64,000 nucleotides of DNA from NCBI GenBank assembly GCA_947462335.1, contig OX381707.1:82794610-82858609 (forward strand), in the 5' to 3' direction. Of the stretch, positions 57,080-64,000 are shown piece by piece. The first letter of the stretch is position 1; each line of letters starts with the position of its first letter. The DNA comes from Harmothoe impar. Taxonomy: Eukaryota > Annelida > Polychaeta > Phyllodocida > Polynoidae. Below the pieces are notes generated by a model. That model worked only from the letters and a program-made list of their open reading frames with translations, was not told the DNA's origin and did no database searches. The translations under genes were made by a program, and so were the position numbers.

Positions 57080-58208
57080 CTGGGTGTAACAGAAAAAGGG
57101 GAAAGAAGGAGAGTATCTATAAGCTATGAATCATTCATATTATACAATGTGATTTGATCATTCAACACCGCTCTTCACCCTACATCATCATTGTTAACTT
57201 GATATAAGTTACTATGAATTTAATATATCTCAACAAAGGTATCTGTCTTTAGAAGCATAACTATTGTTCCCGATGGCTTGGGTCATGCAGCATGTCAATC
57301 ACAAACTCATATATGTGGATCAACAAGGGAACATGCCCTCATGCGGGATTTTTTGTACCAACTTTGGCCACGAGGGGGATCCAAATAGCCAAAAAGGATC
57401 AAAATATAGCAGAATGTATGCTACTTTATTATGTGGAATGTGGCCACGTTAGCATAATTATGTTAATTAGATAGGAATATCTCTAAAACAAAGTAAGATA
57501 GAGCTTAGTAGTATTTAGAATTGGACAGTGACCACACATATTCAGAGAGTCAGAACCCAAAAACTAGAAGTGGTACCTGCTAATAAAAGATATCACTGGA
57601 AAGCTGATTACATCAATTTTATTTTTGAGTCTTTACCTTAGAGGACCCTTTTCCCTCAACTGTCCCTATATATTCAAGTGGCATATGTTAGAGATAATTC
57701 TACAAAAGGTGGCTTCTGATACCCATGGTGGGAATGATCACATTTCATGACCCTTTGACTTTATCAAATTGACAAACTGTGAAATCATTAAAATTATGCC
57801 TGGGATATTTGTTTACATTTGTATGGCATTTGTATCTGGTTTATCTCACTTGCATTCTCAGGTTGTATTTCACTTGGCCTGTGGGCCTTAAAGGCTTTGA
57901 CTTCACAATCATACTAGGCTGGTCTCCCAGTACTCAATGGTTAGTTAATAAGTTGACATCGATCACAGTGTGGGAGCTCGGCTACACTTACTTAATGATG
58001 CAAGGTTCCCATTCATTAATCACGTTGTTCGTTTGGTTTAGTCCACCACGTGTTATTTATGCATGGTGACATGTAGCAACAGCTCATATCTCGGTTGCTA
58101 TGTTGATGTTTGAGTTCACAATCTACCAGTTCAACTACTACAAACATTCTGCAGTTTTAATGACATACGGAAATCCTGGATTTTATGCTGAAGGCAAAGT
58201 AAACTTAC

Positions 58209-58266
58209 CTTTATACACACTCAAGAAGAGAATGAACCATAGTTGGAGAGTTTGGTATCTTCCCAT
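58209..58266 (-). CDS. Gene B exon 1: start codon and signal peptide
   Basis: ATG at 58266, then 'GRYQTLQLWFILFLSVYKG'. GTAAGT donor. As in gene A, an AG acceptor 28 bp upstream (minus TTTCTAG) suggests that the exon begins at 58294 with 5' UTR. Confidence 0.83.
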
Positions 58267-58574
58267 GGTATGTATCAGACCTTGCTTGTCAAAACTAGAA
58301 ATATCAATGAAAACTGTTTATGCATGTTATAGTTCATCATTAGTATCTAGCATAGTTTATAAATTGCTATACTAGATAGTATAGAACATTTTGATGCATG
58401 ACTAAAGAATGATGTGACAACCCAATAATGTATTAACTGCTCCAATCTAGTGTGTACTACAAGATAGTGCACTTAATATAGCAATTATTATCATCTTCAT
58501 TTCTGTGATATAGGACTGCTTACCTATATTGTAATAGTTTGTCACAGGATGCTGTACGTCCTTACACCTATGTG

Positions 58575-58900
58575 TCCGCTGATTGTGTGTACTGGTCGTC
58601 ATGCCATGCAGTGCTTGCTGTCATAGACGACCAATACCAGGAAGTGTGCAGGCCTCTTCTTGTCACTTATTTACAAGTTACCATCGACATGTAGCAGTGG
58701 TTACCTGTAGTGTAGCAGTGTATGTACTGTTATGGTGTGTGGTGGTTGCTGTCATGGACAACCAATACCAGGTAATGTCTACGCCTCCTCTTGGAGGGAA
58801 TGTCACTTATTTACAAGTCACATGTCTACATGTACCAGTAATGTGGCATGGTCTGTGGCGGTTGTTGTCGTGGACCCTTGTCAGTTACTTACAAGTTACT
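58575..58900. repeat. Tandem repeat upstream of gene B (three units)
   Basis: Units near 58583, 58706 and 58850 contain 'ggtgtgtggtggttgctgtcatggac' or variants and match the 36-kb repeat. Gene A has more units. Confidence 0.75.
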
Positions 58901-59286
58901 ACTGACAACAGTCCGCTGTATGTAGGATATTGGCGACAGTCTAGGCTGGTCACGAGTCAGTTGACAAGTGTGCTCAGCCGTGACTAATCCAAAATCCTTA
59001 GTAGAGGGGTCTGGAATGGTTTGACCAACTTTTGCCACAAACTGTAGTGAGTCTTTTCTCACCTTTTGTACATCATAAATTATACAGTCAGACTATTTAT
59101 TTTGTTTTGCCAGCCAATTGTGGTATACGGCTAGTTACATGGCAGGCTCTGAGAGCAAAACTTTTCTCTCTGCTTTTCTTACTTTGGTAAACCCAACATT
59201 GTACAAACTAATTGATTTGTGTTAATTGGTGTTCACATATTTGAGATACAATTCCATCATATTTATAAAACCATGACCCTCATACT

Positions 59287-59376
59287 CAGTGGGCACGAAA
59301 TTCACCTTTGAATTAACATTGAATCAACATTGCCAACCATTGGTCATTGTTGATTGTGAATGTTCTGTGCCCACTG
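59287..59376. mobile_element. Short MITE with CAGTGGGCAC ends
   Basis: CAGTGGGCACGAAATTCAC at the left and, on the opposite strand, CAGTGGGCACAGAACATTCAC at the right form inverted ends around a core that is itself palindromic ('caaccattgg'). 90 bp. No clear target duplication. Confidence 0.6.
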
Positions 59377-59399
59377 GATATATGAATGCAGAGTTCCCT

Positions 59400-61270
59400 T
59401 CACACCACAATACCATTACCTGAGGTTTTCACCTTCTTACTGTGCTAAATCCAGCAACTTATCTAGAGCGTACACTTAATTGTACGACTATAGCCTTGCC
59501 TTGCTGCATGTACGCATGAAGCCAATCTTTTGAGGTGAATAAACTCCCAATGGATTCTAACTGTCTGGAGTGTTATCGCCATGGAGTTGATACAGTCCTA
59601 ATGGAGTGGTCTCTTTCTATGAGAGAAGAATAATTTGGGTGTCTGTCCGATGATGCATTATCTCTTGATAATATCCTATTCATCCTATCAGTGACACACC
59701 ATCTAGCCCCTCAGCCCTGTCCAATACTTGTACTACTCATTTATTACCCGGAGGTCAGTCTGACAAGCAGAGCTTTCTCTTTCATCTTGTGTACTGAGGG
59801 AACCTGCTTGGTTCATAACTGATAACAAGTAAATAAGGTTGTTGTTGTTGTTGTTGTTATTTCGTTTATTTTTATCCTGAGGAAGTACATAACCTTATAG
59901 ATTGTATTATTGTATTCCACAGCATATGCAATTATATAAGTATTCCGTTAAGCGGTGACTAAACCACATACCCTCTTAGGAGGTGTGGTAATGGGATGTA
60001 GGGCTGTCCTGGATGTAGTTGGACAGTCCTACTACCCGCGTGTTAATTTACAAAACAATTATTTATGTTTCTGAATATCATAGATATTAATGAGCTCTTG
60101 GCCCATCTGAGGCAGAATATTAAAGTCTAAGTCATTGGTACTCAAGGTACTGACAGCCTCGTGGAAGTTAGAGTAGTGTAAGATAGGATAGTAGAGGTGA
60201 AGAGTATAGTGTAGGAGAAAGAATAAAGAAGGTTTTAGAAGAAAATAAGGATAAAAAAACAAAAAATATATATTAGATGAGTTGGGGCCTGGAGGAATGA
60301 GGAGCAGGAGGAATGATATAAATAACCCCACGCCTGGAACTGAGATATTTTGCCCATTCCCCCAAACTAAGATATTCTCAATGCCTATTTCTGGCACATG
60401 TTACTAACAGCTTCTTTGGACACTTTGATAACAATTGGTAGTACAAGTTTTAAAAGTTGACTAATTGATGCAGACCACAGACCACAGAACTCCATCCAGC
60501 TTTTGTAGATGGTTTCCCTATTTTCATCACGATTATGTTGACAGAGATTGACTGAGTCAGCTGTAGAATGACAGCAATATATTCTGGCTTAGCATATTTC
60601 TATGAGTAGTTTGACATCAGACATGAACAGTACATTTTAGTTTGAGGTATCTCCAGCCCATAAGCAGAGAGAGTAAATATGAACTTTGTGTATTTTCTTT
60701 TCGAGGAATGTGTCATTTTAGAGTATGTCTTATAATCATTTATTCTGACTTTATCTATTTATTCTGTACTATTCTTCACTTTGATTCTCATATTTGTGCC
60801 CTTGCATGGTGGTGCAAAACAAAAACATAAATATTTAACCCTAATGCGATAAGAAAAAAACATGGATCAGCAGCTGGACAGTGACACTAGTGTGAAGAAG
60901 ATTGAAGGATCTAGAGCTAGTGGCATGGGTGTACTAGATAAGGTAAATGTCCAACTTCTTGGTGCAAATTGATTCCTGCATTGTCAATGTTGGATGGTGA
61001 TTATGAATGCTGATGCATTGATGATTGGCTACCTGAGGTCTGCATGAGAAACTATTGATTTTCTGCCATCAAAACACTGGAGGGTGTGTGTGAATGTCAA
61101 CGAGTTAAAAAGTGGCGCCTTGGGGTCTGCCTGGGGACTCTACACTGAGGTGGGTGGGTGATATCTGTGGTACCTGTAGTATCTTTCACGGTGGCATGTC
61201 ACTAAAATATGACATTCGCTGTCATATTGCACCAATGCAACCCGGGAGAAACTTGCAGTCCTAGTGTAGA
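59400..61270. other. Repeat-rich non-coding DNA with a (TTG)n tract
   Basis: A (TTG)n run at about 59836-59860 reads (AAC)n on the minus strand and may be the tail of a minus-strand retroposon extending to about 60.4 kb. The minus frame 60059-60397 has no recognisable domain. No gene is supported. Confidence 0.4.
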
Positions 61271-61278
61271 TGAATAAC

Positions 61279-61348
61279 AAGAATTGCGGTTGTTGCCGCG
61301 TAAAAAATGCCTCAGGCATTTTTATACGCGGCAACAACCGCATTTCTT
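61279..61348. repeat. Long near-perfect hairpin (33-bp arms, 3-bp loop)
   Basis: The left arm 61279-61311 and right arm 61315-61348 pair with only two or three differences around the loop TCA. The core 'TGCGGTTGTTGCCGCGTA' is perfectly inverted. Candidates are a foldback element tip or a structured transcript. Confidence 0.85.
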
Positions 61349-61489
61349 GCATTCGAAGAAACATAATGTCTGCATGGTTGGTATGTTTGAAGGGAACCCA
61401 TTCAAGACACCAAAAAAGCAGGGCAGGGAAGGGGTTATCAGGGGGAAGGATGATATAACTTCAAATATGGCATTTCCTATGAATTCCTT

Positions 61490-62060
61490 TGGTCCATGTT
61501 AGGGGGTAAGGAAATGTGTGTTGCTAGGCAGATAAAAAATCACAATAGATGTTGCTAGGCAACCAGCTGGATTAGCAACAATTATATTCCTTGGGTCCAT
61601 ATAAGGGGGTAGGTTTGATTATAATCAACCATAGGACCATGGAAATGTGTGTTGCTAGGCAGATAAACAATAAGAATAGCTGTTGCTAGGCAACTAGCTG
61701 TATTAGCAACAAACCAATAGAACCATTGAATTCCTTGGGTCCATATTAGGGGGGGATAGGTATGATTATAATCAACTTCAGGACCATGGAAATGTGTGTT
61801 GCTAGGCAGATAAACAATTAGAATAGCTGTTGCTAGGCAACCAGCTGTAATAGCAACAAACCAATAGAACCATTGAATTCCTTGGGTCCATATTAGGGGG
61901 GGATAGGTATGATTATAATCAACTTCAGGACCATGGAAATGTGTGTTGCTAGGCAGATAAACAATTAGAATAGCTGTTGCTAGGCAACCAGCTGTAATAG
62001 CAACAAACCAATAGAACCATTGAATTCCTTTGGTCCATATTAGGGGGGGTAGCTATGATT
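61490..62060. repeat. About 145-bp tandem repeat (four units) with GTTGCTAGGCAAC
   Basis: Four units each contain 'gaaatgtgtgttgctaggcag', a second 'gttgctaggcaac', 'tagcaacaa' and 'ccttgggtccatat'. The last two units are nearly identical. GTTGCTAGGCAAC is an inverted repeat resembling RFX X-box sites. Confidence 0.85.
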
Positions 62061-62444
62061 ATAATCAACCTCAGGAACTATCAAAGGTTGATTTATATTA
62101 TTGTTATCACATAGCATAAATTTGTGTTGTGACACCTTAATCCAAGATGGCCGCACAATCCAAGATGGCGGCGCCCGTTCTGACTTCTGGCAAAGTACAA
62201 ACATCATATACCTTGTTCTGGTGGTGCCTGGCGGCACCACCAGGTGGCTACGCCACCACTTCGGCATAAAAACAGGCTATTAGCACATGATCTCCTTTTA
62301 TAAGAAGAAATTTAGAGGTGAAAAAATCCTTGTTTTAGAAACCCAGAGACATGTCTCTGGTCTCCAGAGACACTAGCCTCCTCTTTTAAGAAGGCAGCAT
62401 CAACAAAACAATCCTGATTGTTTCTCAGAATTTGGAGAGAGACG

Positions 62445-62477
62445 AACCCTAACCCTAACCCTAACCCCAACCCTAAC
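62445..62477. repeat. Interstitial telomere-type block (CCCTAA)n
   Basis: AACCCTAACCCTAACCCTAACCCC followed by AACCCTAAC is about five units with one substitution, embedded in unrelated sequence. Confidence 0.85.
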
Positions 62478-62479
62478 TG

Positions 62480-63180
62480 TAGTCTCTTAGAAGAAGGTAT
62501 GGCAGAGTCTTTATTGTAATTTGTGGTCAAAGATAGTGGTCATATGACAGGATTTGTTTGTCTCCAGGTTCTGACTGCAATTGCAGAGGTGATAAATCCT
62601 TGTTATAAGAGAAATGAATATGTCTCTGCAGACAAAAGACATGTCTCTGGGCCTTTAATAGAAGGTGTTTTCAGCTGAAAATTTGTTCTTGGAAAAGGAG
62701 ATCATGTGCTAATGGGGTGCACCAAAACACTGTCTGTCTCAGTTTATGTTTCAGACTCATGGTAATTGAAACAATACAGGCAGAGGTTTTCTAGTATCAT
62801 TACCTACCACCCACATGGTTGTAAATAAGTGGGGTATTGACCTTTACATGAAGTAACGTAACCCATCTACCTATGTACTACCACACCATCACACAGTATA
62901 TATTGGCCTAGAGATCTGCTCCATAAAGCTGTAGGAGTAGCTCTAGTAACAGAGGCAATCTATGGGAAAGACTTCAGAGTTGGCGTAGGTGGTGATTGAA
63001 GTGGAAGTATCAGTGTCACCACATTGTCCTGAGGCCTCCTTGCTTTAAATATACAGAATTATTATATTATTTCAAGGTAGAAATAAAGGCAGACATTAAT
63101 TTTGATAGGAAATAATGACAGCACTAGTTGCAACAAACACTAGTTTTCACTGCTCCCCCAAAACATCTAACTCCCACTCA
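62480..63180. other. Non-coding stretch, nothing recognised
   Basis: It contains recurring 'agacatgtctctgg' phrases (about 62350 and 62640) and 'gataaatccttgtt', hinting at a weak local duplication. No frame with a domain. Confidence 0.4.
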
Positions 63181-63182
63181 TC

Positions 63183-63740
63183 AGGCCTGGAAAATCCGGG
63201 AACTTCTCCACTACAGGTAAATTACCCGACAGGGGAAGATTTCCCAGCAAGGGGAGATTTTCCCTTACTTAAGGCAGCTCTGTAGCCGGCGCACAGCCCT
63301 TATCTATACAGAGATAACGGCAGCCGGTAGAGATAATGGCCGCTGGTAGAGATAAGGGCCGCCGCCTGCCCGCACCACCAAGGGGAAATCTCCCAGTGCA
63401 GTATTTTATCCAGGTGGGGTGGTGAGGCAGGGGTGAGGAGGGGGGTAGAGTCCACGTATAAATATACCTTATTTCAGCCATATTTTGTCATTTAAATCAT
63501 TATATTTCACGAAATACAAGACTGTCATACAAGCCAATTCACATATAACTAAATACCTACATTGTCTACCTGTATATAGCTTAATCATTTTCAGCAAATA
63601 ATGTTTAGATATCAGCAAATTGGATTTCCTGGTTGAAGCTAAAATTACATATATATTGACCCAAATCAAGGGGAGAAAAGCCATCATGGGACTTTACCCC
63701 TGCAATGGGTTAAAAAGCGGATTTCCCCACCTGCTCATGC
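63183..63740. repeat. Interspersed repeat family A, near full length
   Basis: It matches 32023-32540 from 'ggcctggaaaatccggga' through 'gaaatctcccagtgcagtattttatcc' and the AT-rich 3' half with 'tttcagcaaataatgtttagatatcagcaa'. It includes a local triplication of 'gccg.tagagataa.gg'. Confidence 0.75.
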
Positions 63741-64000
63741 CATGTTATTTTTGGTACAGCTTTTAGGCATGGACTGTTATTTACAGTTGTTATTCGATGC
63801 AGTGAATTGTGGAGAGTAATTACAAGTCCACCATCCCCAGCATTGCCTTCTAGCAGAGAACAGAGCAACGTTTTTGGTGAAACTTCAAAATCAGTAATTC
63901 CTCATTATAAGCTGCCCCTAAGGCTGACGTTTTCAAAGCAAACTTTCAGAGGAGGATAGAAAGCTGTATTTAGGCAATTGCTTGGTAAATGCATTACAAA

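Larger units (their letters stand above)
42318..58266 (-). pseudogene. Gene B: four-CTLD paralogue of gene A with a premature TGA
   Basis: The coding exons in order are 58209-58266, 56938-57079, 56316-56548, 55219-55308, 54463-54616, 53914-54146, 52122-52211, 51332-51485, 50815-51044, 50351-50440, 45253-45406, 44755-44984, 44315-44404, 43391-43546 and 42318-42712. Together they give 2,499 nt (833 codons) with intact splice sites and phases. Codon 86 in CTLD1 is TGA (56491-56493) where gene A cassettes and gene B CTLD2 have GGA. Apart from this the frame is open to the same terminal domain as gene A. The sugar triplets are QPD (CTLD1) and EPN (CTLD2-4). It may be a recent pseudogene, a segregating null allele, a gene with an alternative start or exon skipping, or a sequencing error. 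One 4.6-kb Copia copy sits in intron 10 in the opposite orientation. Confidence 0.8.
37430..59600. repeat. Tandem segmental duplication, unit B (about 22 kb)
   Basis: Unit B contains gene B and flanks collinear with unit A. It differs by loss or gain of one CTLD cassette, the Copia insertion, MITEs at 39.8, 42.8 and 43.6 kb, and the large minisatellite. The promoter-side homology (37080-37240 with 59130-59280) marks its right end. Confidence 0.8.

Noticed and set aside
60059..60397. 112-codon minus-strand frame as a LINE ORF end
   Set aside because: No reverse transcriptase or endonuclease motif is visible; the nearby (AAC)n tail is suggestive but not enough.
62445..62477. Chromosome end
   Set aside because: Only about five telomere-type units, with more than 1 kb of ordinary sequence after them, so it is interstitial.

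Overview
The window is nuclear DNA from an animal. It is AT-rich, with split genes that use ordinary GT/AG introns, dense interspersed repeats and a short TTAGGG-type interstitial repeat. A C-type lectin family next to an invertebrate-type Copia retrotransposon suggests a marine invertebrate, most likely a mollusc or other lophotrochozoan, with a lancelet also possible. The sequence alone does not fix the species.

The main content is a pair of minus-strand paralogous genes, gene A (coding 20940-35591) and gene B (coding 42318-58266), inside a head-to-tail tandem duplication of about 21 kb (roughly 16.8-37.3 kb and 37.4-59.6 kb). I rebuilt both gene models exon by exon, and every intron phase agrees. 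Gene A has 18 coding exons and reads as an intact 993-residue secreted protein: signal peptide, five C-type lectin-like domains (CTLDs), a small Cys-rich sushi-like module and a C-terminal discoidin/F-type-lectin-like domain. Gene B has 15 coding exons, four CTLDs and the same two C-terminal modules (832 codons), but carries a TGA at codon 86 in its first CTLD. Each CTLD beyond the first is a three-exon cassette: a 90-bp linker, an N-half and a C-half with phases 1-1, 1-2 and 2-1. The cassette is therefore symmetric and can duplicate in frame, which explains five versus four domains and the near-identical neighbouring cassettes in gene B. The proteins are probably secreted carbohydrate-binding recognition molecules. 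That role is inferred from domain content.

From 1 to 16.8 kb no host gene was recognised. The region holds two gag-like ORFs (3400-4366 and 14067-14966), a cluster of a 16-bp motif (CGTTACGGACTTTCCG) at 2003-3127, a diverged duplication (921-1640 and 5434-7050), two interspersed repeat families, a tRNA-derived SINE head, a MITE with a 16-bp subterminal array, and piggyBac-like ends.

Introns and flanks of the lectin genes are full of insertions. These include a Copia element with an intact gag-pol frame but no 3' LTR (45676-50258), a probable solo LTR (26156-26783), several MITEs, two more tRNA-like SINE heads (one at the duplication junction), and a 1.3-kb CCCTACCCCTACCCAACACC-type minisatellite with G4 potential. 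From 59.6 kb to the end there is only repeat-rich DNA: an X-box-containing tandem repeat, a long near-perfect hairpin, an interstitial telomeric block and another copy of the 1.7/32-kb repeat family.
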